Assembly (NCBI GenBank): GCA_002423105.1
Contig: DIUT01000046.1
Span: forward strand, 82,683 to 146,682
DNA: 64,000 bases
DNA from: Geobacter sp. UBA6151
GTDB taxonomy: Bacteria; Desulfobacterota; Desulfuromonadia; Geobacterales; Pseudopelobacteraceae
Direction: 5' to 3'
Shown here: positions 26,482-36,800 of the stretch, one piece after another
Numbering within the stretch: position 1 is the stretch's first letter
How the letters are laid out: each line of letters starts with the position of its first letter
Position numbers and translations under genes: made by a program
The notes under the pieces: model-generated
Told to the model about the DNA's origin: nothing
The model's input: the letters and a program-made list of their open reading frames with translations, nothing else
The model's database searches: none

Positions 26482-27660
26482 ATGCAACAGCATGCAATCA
26501 TACAGCGCCGGATCGATGAACTGCGGGAGCAGGGGCTGTTCCGTTCGCTCAAAACCGTTTCCGGCAGTGGTCCCCTGGTGGAACTGGCAGGTCGGCAGGT
26601 GCTGCTGCTCTGCTCCAACAATTACTTGGGGCTGGCGGAACATCCCCGTCTGAAGCAGGCGTCAGCCAGGGCCGCAGGCAGCTTCGGCGCTTCCAGCGGC
26701 GCTTCGCGCCTGGTGTCCGGCAGTATGCTGTTGCACGAAGAACTGGAAACGGAAGTGGCGGACTGGAAAGGAAGCGAGACGGCGCTTGTGTTTAACAGCG
26801 GCTATGCTGCCAATACCGGGGTGATCGCGGCACTGGCCGGACGGGGCGACATCATTTTTTCCGACCGTCTCAACCATGCCAGCATCATTGATGGCGCACT
26901 ACTTTCCGGTGCGCGGTTGGTGCGCTATCCCCATAATGATGTGCTTGCCCTGGACCGGCTCATGACGGAGCATGGCGGCAACGGCCTGCGTCTGATTGTG
27001 ACCGACGGGGTATTCAGCATGGATGGCGATCTTGCGCCGCTTGGGAAACTGGTTGACTGCGCCCGGCGTCACGATGCGCTGCTGATGGTGGATGATGCCC
27101 ACGGTGGTGGCGTTCTTGGCGAGCAGGGAAGGGGAACCGCCGATCTGCTTGGTGTTGCCGGAGATGTGGACATCCGGATGGGTACCTTCGGCAAGGCCCT
27201 GGGCAGTTTCGGTGCCTATGTGGCCACCTCCCGGCTGCTGCGCGACTACCTGATTAACCGTGCCCGCTCCTTTGTCTTCTCCACCTCACTGCCTCCGGCG
27301 GTTACGGCAGCCTCGCTGGAGGCGGTGCGTCTGGTCAGAAGCGCTGAGGGGGAGCAACTCAGAGCCGGGCTTGCTGAAAACGGTTCCCTGTTCAGGGGGT
27401 TGTTGCGTGAGCAAAGATTTGTCATTCCCGACGTTCCCACACCGATCATTCCGATTCAGGTAGGGGACCCGCTAACCACCATGGAATTTTCCCGCAGGCT
27501 TCTGGAGCGGGACATTCTGTTGCAAGGGATACGGCCGCCTACGGTGCCGCCAGGCACCAGCCGACTGCGCTGTACGATTATGGCGCTGCACAAGCCGGAG
27601 CAGTTGCAACGGGCCGCAACGGAGATCGGCGCCATTGGCCGTGAACTGGGGGTTGTCTGA
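26482..27660 (+). CDS. bioF: 8-amino-7-oxononanoate synthase BioF
   Basis: The 392-residue PLP enzyme condenses alanine with pimeloyl-[15 protein letters not shown] is near the start, [12 protein letters not shown] and [11 protein letters not shown] lie mid-protein, and the PLP lysine is in [17 protein letters not shown] 26482 is preceded by GGGAGA. It begins a tight operon: its stop codon overlaps the bioH start by one base. Confidence 0.95.
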   Translation: MQQHAIIQRRIDELREQGLFRSLKTVSGSGPLVELAGRQVLLLCSNNYLGLAEHPRLKQASARAAGSFGASSGASRLVSGSMLLHEELETEVADWKGSETALVFNSGYAANTGVIAALAGRGDIIFSDRLNHASIIDGALLSGARLVRYPHNDVLALDRLMTEHGGNGLRLIVTDGVFSMDGDLAPLGKLVDCARRHDALLMVDDAHGGGVLGEQGRGTADLLGVAGDVDIRMGTFGKALGSFGAYVATSRLLRDYLINRARSFVFSTSLPPAVTAASLEAVRLVRSAEGEQLRAGLAENGSLFRGLLREQRFVIPDVPTPIIPIQVGDPLTTMEFSRRLLERDILLQGIRPPTVPPGTSRLRCTIMALHKPEQLQRAATEIGAIGRELGVV

Positions 27661-28475
27661 TGCCGTTTCTGGATAACGGTCTGTTTTATGTTGATGAAGG
27701 CACCGGAAAGCCGCTTGTGTTCATCCATGGCTGGTGCATGTCATCTGCTGTCTGGGAACTGCAGCGTCGCAGCGTGATCCGGGAACATCGCATGCTGGCC
27801 CTGGACCTGCGCGGCCACGGGCGTTCCGCCATGCTCGGGGGAGGGATTGGCGGCTTTGACGGTTATGCCGATGATATTGCACGTCTGTTTGAAAAGCTGG
27901 AACTGACCGGTGTGACTGCGGTGGGCTGGTCCATGGGGGCTCAGGCGTTATTGCGGGCGTATCCGCGCCTGAAGAAGCGGGTTGCGGCGCTGCTGCTGGT
28001 GGGAGCTACGCCTCGTTTTACCGCTGCCGCCCATTTCCCCTGGGGACTGCATCCCGATGAGGCGCGGGGCATGGGGCTGAAAGTGCGCCGCAATCTGGAG
28101 CGGGCGCTGGAGGGTTTCCGGCAACGGATGTTTGCCGAGGGAGAGCTGAATGAGCCGGGGCTTGCTGAGGAGGTTGAGACGGTTCTCTCCACCGTGCTTC
28201 CGCCTGCATCGACGGCAGCGTTGGATGGACTGGAGGCATTGATGGAGGAGGAGGTGCTGGCGGAGGCACGGCAGGTGGCGTGTCCAACGCTGATCGTCCA
28301 TGGCGGGTTGGACCGGATCTGTCAGCCGGAAGCTTCCCACTGGCTGGAGTCTGCCATTTCCGGAAGTGTACGGCGCTGCCATGAGGGGTGCGGCCATGCG
28401 CCGTTTCTGACGCGCCCGGATGTTTTTAATGCCGATCTGCTGCAACTGGCCGGAGGCGCTGATGGATGGGGTTGA
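27660..28475 (+). CDS. bioH: Pimeloyl-ACP methyl ester carboxylesterase BioH
   Basis: The 271-residue alpha/beta hydrolase has an oxyanion region FIHGWCMSS, the nucleophile elbow GWSMG, the acid region HGGLDRIC and the catalytic His in GCGHAPFL. With the gene placed between bioF and bioC, it is the esterase that releases pimeloyl-ACP from its methyl ester. It overlaps bioC by 14 nt. Confidence 0.9.
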   Translation: MPFLDNGLFYVDEGTGKPLVFIHGWCMSSAVWELQRRSVIREHRMLALDLRGHGRSAMLGGGIGGFDGYADDIARLFEKLELTGVTAVGWSMGAQALLRAYPRLKKRVAALLLVGATPRFTAAAHFPWGLHPDEARGMGLKVRRNLERALEGFRQRMFAEGELNEPGLAEEVETVLSTVLPPASTAALDGLEALMEEEVLAEARQVACPTLIVHGGLDRICQPEASHWLESAISGSVRRCHEGCGHAPFLTRPDVFNADLLQLAGGADGWG

Positions 28476-29277
28476 CCGTTGCCGGGTGCGCCGGTCGTTC
28501 CAGCGTGGCGCTGTGGAGTATGATCATCACACGCCGGTGCAACAGCGGGTGGTTACGCAACTGCTGGAACAGGCCGCTTTGCGCGACAATGAAGAGTACG
28601 GCGCTCTGCTGGACATCGGTTGCGGTACCGGCAGGCTGCTGGCCGGGGTGATGGAAAAATATCCGCACTGCCTGCCGGTGGGGCTTGACCTTGCCGGCTC
28701 CATGCTCAGTCAGGCCCGCGTGCGTACCGGGGACAAAGCGCTGCTGGTGCAGGCCGCTGCCGAACAGCTTCCCTTTCAAAACCAAAGTTTCAACCTGATT
28801 GTTTCCAGTTCCACCTTTCAGTGGTGCGATGCTCTGGAAAGCTGTTTCAGTGAGGTGCATCGTTGTTTGCGGCAGGACGGCAGGTTCTTTTTTACCCTGT
28901 TTGGCGACGGTACGTTCTATGAGCTCAAGGATTCCTGGCAGGAAGCCAGAATCGCCTGCGGTTTTGGCTGTGAAAGCGGCAGCGACGGCACCCACCGCTT
29001 TCATACTGCGGAAAAGGTGCGAACAGTCCTTGAGAATTTGCGTTTCAGGGAACTGTCCGTTACCACAACCGTGGAAAAGGAATGGTATCCCGATGTCGCC
29101 CATCTGTTGCAGTCGGTCAAGAGGATCGGTGCGGGAAGCTCCCGGCCTCCGGCAGGGGGCGGGCTGGGCTGGCGGCGGGTGTTGCACAGGATGGCGGAGG
29201 TTTACGCAGACAAGTACGGCACTCCCCGGGGAGTACCGGCATCGTATCAGGTTATCTGGGGGGCGGGAGTACGCTGA
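28462..29277 (+). CDS. bioC: Malonyl-ACP O-methyltransferase BioC
   Basis: The 271-residue SAM methyltransferase has VRRSFQRGAVEYDHHTPVQ, characteristic of BioC N-termini, the SAM-binding motif LLDIGCGTGRLL and the later FQWCDALE segment. It methylates malonyl-ACP to begin pimelate synthesis. GGAGG lies 5-10 nt before ATG 28462, inside bioH. bioA, bioB and bioD are not in the window. Confidence 0.93.
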   Translation: MDGVDRCRVRRSFQRGAVEYDHHTPVQQRVVTQLLEQAALRDNEEYGALLDIGCGTGRLLAGVMEKYPHCLPVGLDLAGSMLSQARVRTGDKALLVQAAAEQLPFQNQSFNLIVSSSTFQWCDALESCFSEVHRCLRQDGRFFFTLFGDGTFYELKDSWQEARIACGFGCESGSDGTHRFHTAEKVRTVLENLRFRELSVTTTVEKEWYPDVAHLLQSVKRIGAGSSRPPAGGGLGWRRVLHRMAEVYADKYGTPRGVPASYQVIWGAGVR

Positions 29278-29565
29278 CTATCTGTCCATGATCGAGGAAA
29301 TCAGCTTTTTCGCTAAAGGATGGATGACGCTGTAGTGTACTTCCACGCCATCGCGCTTGCCTTCAATGATTCCCTTGTTTTTCAGCAGGGCCAGATGCTG
29401 GGACACGGTGGCTTGGGGAAGTTCAAGGCATTCCCAGATATGCTTGACATTGCATTCATTGGTACAGAGACCGGCGACGATTTTCAGGCGGATCGGATGT
29501 CCCATAACCTTCAAAACTTCGGCCTCGGTAGAAAAACTTTTGGTTTTGTCGAATTTATCAGTCAT
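29278..29565 (-). CDS. ArsR-family winged-helix regulator
   Basis: The 95-residue protein has the ArsR fold: VLKVMGHPIRLKIVAGL, then LELPQATVSQHLALLKNKGIIEGKRDG as recognition helix and wing, and VHYSVIHPLAKKLIS. Two cysteines lie at the CTNEC position just before helix 3, where metal-sensing ArsR/SmtB proteins bind thiophilic ions, so metal or redox sensing is possible. I start at the ATG at 29565, with GGAG 9 nt upstream, rather than further in. It converges with bioC. A near-perfect promoter and palindromic operator lie upstream. Confidence 0.82.
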   Translation of the reverse strand: MTDKFDKTKSFSTEAEVLKVMGHPIRLKIVAGLCTNECNVKHIWECLELPQATVSQHLALLKNKGIIEGKRDGVEVHYSVIHPLAKKLISSIMDR

Positions 29566-29581
29566 TTCAGTTGACTCCGAG

Positions 29582-29622
29582 ATAGTTTTAAAAACTATAT
29601 ATATAAATAGTTCTCGTGTCAA
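29582..29622 (-). promoter_or_regulatory. ArsR promoter with overlapping operator
   Basis: On the minus strand, TTGACA (29622-29617) and TATAGT (29599-29594) are exactly 17 bp apart. A perfect palindrome, ATAGTTTT-A-AAAACTAT (29582-29598), covers the -10 element, and a further ATAGTT half site lies at 29607-29612. This is the expected place for an autorepressing ArsR dimer. Confidence 0.7.
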
Positions 29623-29719
29623 CAGACGCAAATAGTGTCATGAAATTCAGAATCCGAGCAGCATCCGGTCTTGCCAGATGAGGGGTGAGTGGTGTATGTA
29701 TGCAAACGTTTTGTCATCT

Positions 29720-29806
29720 GCGGGCATGGTGGAATTGGTAGACACAAGGGACTTAAAATCCCTCGGCAGTGATGCTGTGCCGGTTCGATTCCGGCTGCCC
29801 GCACCA
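29720..29806 (+). tRNA. tRNA-Leu (UAA)
   Basis: The 87-nt sequence begins GCGGGCA and ends TGCCCGCACCA, so the acceptor stem pairs and CCA is encoded. The anticodon stem-loop GGGA-CTTAAAA-TCCC gives anticodon TAA (UAA). The D-loop, a long variable arm (class II) and the T-arm GGTTCGATTCC are all present. It reads UUA codons. Confidence 0.95.
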
Positions 29807-29818
29807 AAGTAGAATCAA

Positions 29819-29852
29819 GGAGTTAGCTTGGATGCTGACTCCTTTTTCTTTT
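29819..29852 (+). terminator. Terminator after tRNA-Leu
   Basis: GGAGTTAGC (29819-29827) pairs with GCTGACTCC (29834-29842), one G-U pair and a 6-nt loop. It is followed by TTTTTCTTTT, a classic intrinsic terminator. Confidence 0.85.
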
Positions 29853-29888
29853 GTTTACGATATCAATGGTCCAAACAGTATGATGTAG

Positions 29889-29938
29889 TTGACAATTAAG
29901 GTCTTTTATGTAAAAAAGCCAATTTGCTGGTTTTTTAC
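29889..29938 (+). promoter_or_regulatory. Candidate promoter plus hairpin before the two-component pair
   Basis: TTGACA (29889-29894) is followed after 16 bp by TAAAAA (29911-29916). The same stretch forms a hairpin with a bulged G (GTAAAAAAGCCA at 29910-29921 with 29928-29938), ending about 28 nt before the next start codon. It could be a weak attenuator or a reverse-strand terminator. Confidence 0.4.
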
Positions 29939-29965
29939 GCACTTTTCACTATACTCATCAGGTGT

Positions 29966-30187
29966 ATGCATTATATGACCCTCCATGAAAAAGAAGAACT
30001 TGCCCGGAAACTGCATGACGGCATCGGCGGTACACTGTCCACGATCACCACTCTGGCCCGTTATGGTGAAACATTGGACGATGCGGCCCGCTGCCGTGAA
30101 GCGTTTGGGCAGATTGCACAGCTTTCCGGAAAAGGAGTGGCGGAACTGCGTAGTTTTCTGAACGGATTCAAAGGCGATGCTTCCTGA
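29966..30187 (+). CDS. Stand-alone HisKA_3 (NarL-type kinase dimerisation) protein
   Basis: The 73-residue protein contains only the dimerisation and phospho-acceptor part of a NarX/DesK-type kinase: ELARKLHDGIGGTLSTITTL with the His of the H-box, then a second helix ending AELRSFLNGF. There is no HATPase_c domain, sensor or membrane segment. The stop is followed by GACAAAATAG and the regulator gene 23 nt later. Either ATG 29966 or 29975 may be used, with AGGTG at 29960. It could be a kinase remnant or a phosphotransfer adaptor. Confidence 0.65.
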   Translation: MHYMTLHEKEELARKLHDGIGGTLSTITTLARYGETLDDAARCREAFGQIAQLSGKGVAELRSFLNGFKGDAS

Positions 30188-30210
30188 CAAAATAGTTCCT
30201 CGGAGCACTG

Positions 30211-30834
30211 ATGCGCCTGGCAATTGTTGAAGATAATCCGCTCACGCTTAAAGCGCTGAAGCAGATTCTGTTGAGCGAATCTGATGTCACTGCGGTAGAG
30301 GGCTATTGTTCTGCCGAAGAGGCGTTGCGGATGCTTGATTCTTTTTGTCCGGACATTCTGCTGGTGGACTTGGGACTTCCCGGTATGCAGGGGACGGAGT
30401 TGATCGAAAAGGTCAAGGAATATCGTCCTGAAACCGAAATCATGGTACATACCATTTTCGAAGACAGCCCGACAGTATTTGCCGCCATCAAGGCCGGGGC
30501 TTCCGGTTTCATTCTTAAGGATGCCGTACCGGGTGAACTGATTGCTTCGCTGCGCAATCTGCTGCATGGAGGGACTCCGATGAGTCCCAGAATTGCCCGT
30601 AAGGTTGTCCATGAATTTCAAACCAACAGTTCCGGCCAGGAACAGTTGCTTTCACCCCGCGAAGAAAAAGTGATCCGCTGTATTGCCGAAGGACTTTCCT
30701 ATAACCAGGTTGCCGAGCGCTTGGGCATCAGCTACCATACGGTGCATACCCACACCAAAAAAGCCTACGAAAAGCTTCAGGTTCATGGCCGTCGTGATGC
30801 CCTGCAACGTGCCCGCGAGTTGGGTATTCTTTAA
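30211..30834 (+). CDS. NarL/LuxR-family response regulator
   Basis: The 207-residue protein has a receiver (1-120; acidic residues E7/D8, phospho-acceptor in LLVDLGLPGMQG near residue 53, K in FILKDAV) and a C-terminal LuxR helix-turn-helix (LSPREEKVIRCIAEGLSYNQVAERLGISYHTV). It directly follows the HisKA_3-only gene, so the two look like a reduced two-component pair. Confidence 0.9.
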   Translation: MRLAIVEDNPLTLKALKQILLSESDVTAVEGYCSAEEALRMLDSFCPDILLVDLGLPGMQGTELIEKVKEYRPETEIMVHTIFEDSPTVFAAIKAGASGFILKDAVPGELIASLRNLLHGGTPMSPRIARKVVHEFQTNSSGQEQLLSPREEKVIRCIAEGLSYNQVAERLGISYHTVHTHTKKAYEKLQVHGRRDALQRARELGIL

Positions 30835-30974
30835 TTTCCACTCATCAGACATTTCCTGCAACCGGGTATATACACTACCCAGTTCTTCCGTTATTGATGG
30901 TCATGTAACTGATCAGCTTCCAGTACTGAAACGCCGTCTGATTTCTTTCCACCGTCCATACACAGAGGCGTGTC

Positions 30975-33824
30975 ATGACACCATATTATGCATCAGGAAC
31001 AATGATGGAACGAATGCGGATCAACTATCCCTTTGCCGTGCTGACGGCACTGGTTGCAGCCGGCATGCTTGGCAACTGGTTCAAGTTTACCCTGTTTTTC
31101 AATGTTGAGTTGATCTTCGGCAGTATCTTTGCCCTGCTGGCCTTACAGTTGTTTGGGGCGCTTCGCGGAGTCATTGCTGCCGTGCTGATCAGCGCGGTCA
31201 CGCTGGTCATCTGGCACCATCCCTGGGCCATGGTCACCCTGACTGCCGAGGTGGCAGCTACCGCCTGGCTGATGCAGCGCAGGAAAATATCGCTGGTGTC
31301 GGCCAACAGCATCTACTGGCTGCTGCTGGGAGTTCCGCTGATTTTTCTGTTCTACCGTCTGCTGCTGAAGCTCCCCCTGGACAGCGTGACACTGATCATG
31401 CTGAAGCAATCTATCAATGGCATAGTAAACGCCCTGATCGCACGGATGCTCTATTTCGGCTATGCCCACTACAGCAAACGGGAGTTGATTCCAAAATGGG
31501 AACTTATCTTCAATCTGCTGATTCTGTTTGTGCTGGCTCCCTCCATGGTGCTGCTTGCGGTGGAGAGCCGCCAGCATTTCACGGATACTGATAAAAATAT
31601 CATAGCCGACCTGAAACAGGCCGGAGAGCGCACAAGCTCCACTCTTGGCGCCTGGCTTGCCGGCAAAAAGCGAATTGTTGAATACCTTGCCGAGACAGCC
31701 CAGACCCACACCCCGGACCGGATGCAAAAATATTTTGACCGGATGCGCAGGATAGATCCGGGCTTCACGACTCTGGGGCAGGCTGACCGAAATGCTGTTG
31801 TTGTTGCCATTTCTCCGTTAGTTGACCGCCGGAACAGACCAAACATCGGCAAAAGTCTGGCCGACCGTCCCTACCGTGCCCAACTTGAATCCCGATCCGT
31901 TTCCATGCTTTCTGAAGCATTTGGGCAGGTAGATGACACTTTGGTCCCCACCGTGGCACAGCTTGCGCCTGTGTTTGTAAACGGCTCCTTTGCCGGATAT
32001 CTGGAAGGCGTGCTCGACCTGGAACAGATAGGTACCATTATCACGGGCAACACCAAAGGGAAGGAGATGCGGTACACGCTTGTGGATCAACGCGGAAAGG
32101 TTGTCATCAGTAACAGGGGAGACCAGCAGGTGATGAGCACGTTTACCCTGCCCAAAGGAGAGTTTTCGGAATCGGACGGTAGCATTTCCAGCTTTATAGC
32201 TGATCCGGATCTCAATAGTTCAATCATGGAGCGCTGGCGTTCATCATCATATTTTTTGACGGTTATGATTGGTGAAAACAGGGAATGGCGTCTGATTCTG
32301 GAACAGCCGGTGGCGCCATACCAGACAGAGCTTACCCGGCACTTTAGCGAACGCTTTGCCTTTCTGGCCCTTTTTCTGCTTGTTGCCTTGCTGGCTGCCG
32401 GGCTCTTAAGCCGTCTCATCCTGATCTCCACCGAGCAGTTGCGAACCATGACCGATAGTCTGCCTGTCCGCATTTCAGAAGGCGGCGCAGCCATAGAGTG
32501 GCCGGAAAGCGGTATTGAGGAAAACAATCACCTGATAGCCAATTTCAGGGAAGTGACCGAAACCCTGTCCCATACGTTTGGTGAAATCAGGACCCTGAAC
32601 GAATCACTGGAACAGCGGGTGGCGGAGCGCACCAAGGAGTTGGAAGAGGCCCGCCGCAGCGCTGATGAGGCCAACCGGGCCAAAAGCAGTTTCCTCGCCA
32701 CCATGAGCCATGAGATCCGCACGCCCATGAGTGGCGTTATCGGTATGACCAACCTGCTGTTCGATACCGGGTTGAACCCGATCCAGCGGGAGTATGCAGG
32801 TCTGATCCGCAGCAGCGGCCATAATCTGCTGCGACTGATCAACGATGTGCTGGACCTTTCCAAGATTGAGTCCGGCTCAATGGAGCTGGCCCATGAACCG
32901 TTTGATCTGCATAAGCTGATGAGCAGCGTTGTTGCGCCGCTGGAGTTGCAGGCCCAGGCGCGGGGCTTACGCCTGGAGTGCCGGATCGCACCTGAACTGC
33001 CGCGTAATCTGATTGGTGATGCCGGACATATACGCCAGGTGCTGATTAATCTGCTGGGCAACGCCATCAAGTTTACCCGTTCCGGTTCAGTGCGGGTGCT
33101 GGTAGATCTGGAACAGGCCAATGAACACCATCCGGTCATCGGCTTTTCCGTCACCGATACCGGCATCGGCATTCCATCCGGCAGACTGAAAGATGTATTC
33201 AAACCGTTTGCCCAGGCCGACGCGTCTACGGCGCAAAAATTTGGCGGCACCGGTCTCGGATTGTCCATTTCCCGGCAGCTGGTGGAACTGATGGGGGGCG
33301 ACATCTCCGTTTCCAGCATGGCCGGTGTCGGTTCAACCTTCCGCTTCAGCGTGCCCCTGGAATGCCTGCAGGCGGATGAGACATTCCCGCAAGCCCTGCC
33401 GCACGGGAAGGAAAAAACGGTTCCGGTAAATCCCGGCGGTGAATACCATTTGTTGATGGCGGAAGATGATCAGATCAACCGGATGGTTGCGGCAGCCTAT
33501 ATCGAGCGCCTGGGCTATCATGTGGATATGGTGGAGAACGGGCTTCAGGCCATTGAAGCGCTGAAAAAGGGACAGTATGATCTGGTGCTGATGGATTGTA
33601 TTATGCCGGAAATGGGTGGCTTTGAGGCGACTGCCATCATCCGTGATCCACAATCCGGCGTGTTGAATACCAGGGTGACCATTGTGGCCCTGACTGCCAA
33701 TGCCCTGTCCGACGACCGGGAAAAGTGTCTGGCCGCCGGTATGGATGATTACCTGTCCAAACCGTTCGATCAGGCGGAACTGGAAGCGGTGCTGGCCAGA
33801 AATCTGAAAGACGGGGACCGGTAG
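30975..33824 (+). CDS. Membrane hybrid sensor histidine kinase
   Basis: The 949-residue protein has about six or seven N-terminal helices (about 18-215) of MASE type, then a periplasmic Cache-like sensor (about 220-440) and another helix (about 455-480). The kinase core follows: H-box [17 protein letters not shown] with H579, N-box [10 protein letters not shown]1 DTGIGIP and G2 [11 protein letters not shown] receiver ends the protein, with D874 in [13 protein letters not shown] as acceptor. AGAGGCG precedes the start; ATG 31002 is an alternative. A similar hybrid kinase follows after 42 nt. Confidence 0.87.
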   Translation: MTPYYASGTMMERMRINYPFAVLTALVAAGMLGNWFKFTLFFNVELIFGSIFALLALQLFGALRGVIAAVLISAVTLVIWHHPWAMVTLTAEVAATAWLMQRRKISLVSANSIYWLLLGVPLIFLFYRLLLKLPLDSVTLIMLKQSINGIVNALIARMLYFGYAHYSKRELIPKWELIFNLLILFVLAPSMVLLAVESRQHFTDTDKNIIADLKQAGERTSSTLGAWLAGKKRIVEYLAETAQTHTPDRMQKYFDRMRRIDPGFTTLGQADRNAVVVAISPLVDRRNRPNIGKSLADRPYRAQLESRSVSMLSEAFGQVDDTLVPTVAQLAPVFVNGSFAGYLEGVLDLEQIGTIITGNTKGKEMRYTLVDQRGKVVISNRGDQQVMSTFTLPKGEFSESDGSISSFIADPDLNSSIMERWRSSSYFLTVMIGENREWRLILEQPVAPYQTELTRHFSERFAFLALFLLVALLAAGLLSRLILISTEQLRTMTDSLPVRISEGGAAIEWPESGIEENNHLIANFREVTETLSHTFGEIRTLNESLEQRVAERTKELEEARRSADEANRAKSSFLATMSHEIRTPMSGVIGMTNLLFDTGLNPIQREYAGLIRSSGHNLLRLINDVLDLSKIESGSMELAHEPFDLHKLMSSVVAPLELQAQARGLRLECRIAPELPRNLIGDAGHIRQVLINLLGNAIKFTRSGSVRVLVDLEQANEHHPVIGFSVTDTGIGIPSGRLKDVFKPFAQADASTAQKFGGTGLGLSISRQLVELMGGDISVSSMAGVGSTFRFSVPLECLQADETFPQALPHGKEKTVPVNPGGEYHLLMAEDDQINRMVAAAYIERLGYHVDMVENGLQAIEALKKGQYDLVLMDCIMPEMGGFEATAIIRDPQSGVLNTRVTIVALTANALSDDREKCLAAGMDDYLSKPFDQAELEAVLARNLKDGDR

Positions 33825-33825
33825 G

Positions 33826-33844
33826 GGCGAATCTTGTATTCGCC
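33826..33844. repeat. Small GGCGAAT hairpin between hybrid kinases
   Basis: GGCGAAT-N5-ATTCGCC forms a 7-bp hairpin immediately after the first hybrid-kinase stop, embedded in GTAGGGGCGAATC. I have the impression that this motif recurs in intergenic gaps of other genomes, but that is unverified. It may be a small dispersed repeat. Confidence 0.4.
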
Positions 33845-33866
33845 ATGCCGCTGAAGGAACCACCAA

Positions 33867-36800
33867 ATGTACAAGATGCGCCGCAAAATTATTATCGCTG
33901 TCTGCCTGCTGGCCCTTGGCGGTTTATGGGGGTTGTTGTGGCTTCACCTGGCCCATGACCGCACACAGACTCTGGCAGCCGCCGAAACCAATGCGTCAAA
34001 CCTGGCTCGTGCCTTTGAAGAGCATGTGGCCAATAGTGTCCGGAACTTTGACAACCTGCTGTTGCATCTGCGGGAAGAATATCAGCGTTCGCCACGGGCG
34101 ATGTCCGCACATCTGGAACTGATGTCCCGATACACAAGTTCCGGTATTCAGGTGATCCAGGTCAGTTTCATCAACCGGCAGGGGATCATGGTGTTCAACA
34201 ATAAAGAAATGCCTGCAAACCCTCTTGATCTGAGTGACCGTGAGCATTTCAAAGTCCATGCGCACGGTACGGTTGACCAGCTTTTTATTAGTAAACCGGT
34301 GCTGGGGAGAGCCTCGAAAAAGTGGAGCCTGCAGTTCACCCGGCCGCTCAAGGATAGCTCCGGTAACTTCAACGGTGTGGTGGTGCTTTCTGTTGATCCG
34401 GACTATTTTTCCAACTTCTACAAAAGTATCAACATGGGGCCCAACGGCGCCATTACGCTGATCGGCATGGACCGGGTCATCCGCTCCCGGACCACGCCGA
34501 AAACAGATGAAACGTTAGAACCCAAAGGGCTTTTGGTGCCGCAAACGCGCCCTTTCTTCGATCTTTCCAAACCTGCTTCCGGCATCTACCGGTTGCCCAG
34601 CGCAGTGGATGGTGTCATCCGCATCGGCGCCTACCGCAGGCTGGCTGATTACCCGTTGGTGGTGCTGGCGCTCCTGGCTGAGGACGACATCCTGGCCAGG
34701 TCCAATAGTCGCGCCACTACCCTGTGCTTTGCCGCCTTTTTGTTGTCCTGCCTGATCATAAGCGCTGCCTGGTTTCTGCAACGCTATGAGCAACGCAACA
34801 TCGAAACCCTGCAAAAACTGGCTGAACTGAATCGCACCTTTGTCAGTCTGCTGGAAAACACCACCGATTTTATCTACTTCAAGGACAAGGACAGCCGTTT
34901 TGTCTTTTGTAGTCAGACTCTGGCCCGTGTCACCGGCCATGCTTCCTGGCGGGAGATGGTGGGCAAGCATGATCTGGAACTGTTTCCGGAAGAGACAGCC
35001 CGTATCTATTATGAAGAAGAGCTGCCGGTTTTCAGGGACGGACAACCGCTTTTGAACAAGGTTGATCCTTACTACGACGAGCAGGGCAGAAAAGGCTGGG
35101 TCAGTACCAACAAATGGCCGGTGTTTGATCAGTACGGCATGGTGAGCGGCATCTTCGGTATCAGCAGGGATATCAGCGCACAGCATCGTCAGGAGCTGAT
35201 CGATCAGGCGCGGCTGCGGTTGATCGAATACTCGTTTCAGCATACGCTGAACGAGCTGTTGACCAGGGTGCTGGATGAGGCGGAGCTGTTGACCAGCAGC
35301 AGCATCGGATTCTTCCATTTTGTGGATGACGATGGCAACAACTTGCGGTTGCAGGCCTGGAGCAGCAGCACCACGGAGAAATTCTGTAAGGCGGAGGGGA
35401 AAGGGCAGCATTATCCACTGGAGATGGCTGGTGTCTGGGCTGACTGTGCGCGGGAAAAGAAACCGGTTGTCCACAATGATTATGCATCATTGTCAGGCCG
35501 TAAGGGGCTGCCTGACGGACATGCGCCGGTGCTGCGGGAACTGACCGTGCCGCTGCTCAGGGATGAGCGGGTGGTGGCCATTATCGGTGTGGGTAACAGT
35601 CCGTTTGAGTATACCAATGACGATGCTGAAAGTATCAGCCGTTTGGCTGATGTTACCTGGGAAATTGTTCAATCCAAACGCTCTCTGGAAGCCCTTCGTG
35701 AGGCAAAAATAACAGCCGAAGAGGCCAATGCCGCCAAAAGCCGCTTTCTGGCCACCATGAGCCATGAGTTGCGTACGCCGTTGAACGGCATCATCGGTAT
35801 GGTTTCATTGCTGCTGGAAACCGCATTGCCTGGCGAACAACGCACCTATGCCGAAATCATTCGTTCCAGCGCTTTCAGTTTGCTGGAGATCATTAGCGAT
35901 GTTCTCGAGTTTTCCCGGCTTGAGGCGTACAAGGTAGAACTGGATATCCAGCCGTTCAACCTTGCTGCCGAGCTGCATGAAACCTGTGCAATGCTGCAAC
36001 ACCAGGCGCAACAGCGGGGGTTAAGCTTTGTCTTCGACATGGTTGGCAATCTGCCTGAAACTCTGATGGGTGATGCGGGACGTCTGCGGCAGGTGGTCAT
36101 TAATCTGGTGGGAAATGCGATCAAATTCACCACTGACGGCGGGATTGAGTTGGTGGCGCAGGCCGATGAGGTGCGTGAAAACCGGATTATGATCAGCTTC
36201 TCCGTTACCGATAGCGGTATCGGTATCCCGGCGGCACAGTGTGCAAGCATCTTTGAACCGTTCACCCAGCTTGATGACAGTTCTGTCCGTAAACATGGCG
36301 GCGCCGGACTGGGGCTTGCCATCTGCCGGGATCTGGTGCGAATGATGGGCGGTGACATTAGTGTGGAAAGTGCCGTGGGTAAGGGTTCCACCTTCCGTTT
36401 TTCCGCTGTTTTCGGTGTACCGCAGCAGGAGAATGAAAGGACGCTGCCTGGTGGCGGAACTGCTCAACATGAGTCATTCCCGGCTACAATCCGTAAAAAC
36501 TGCCGTATCCTTGTTGTTGAAGATGATGAAATCAATCGTGTGTACATTCAGGCGCTGCTGGCCAGGCTGGGACAGCAGTGTTATCTGGTGGAGAACGGTC
36601 TTGAGGCGGTGGAGGCGCTGGAGCGGGAAGCGTATGATCTGGTGCTGATGGATTGCCGGATGCCGGTGATGAACGGCTTTGAGGCAACAGCCCGTATTCG
36701 CGATCCCGCATCAGCAGTGAAAAATCACCTAGTTCCGGTACTGGCGTTGACTGCCAATGCCATGAAAGGGGATCAGGAACTGTGTCTGGCGGCTGGTATG

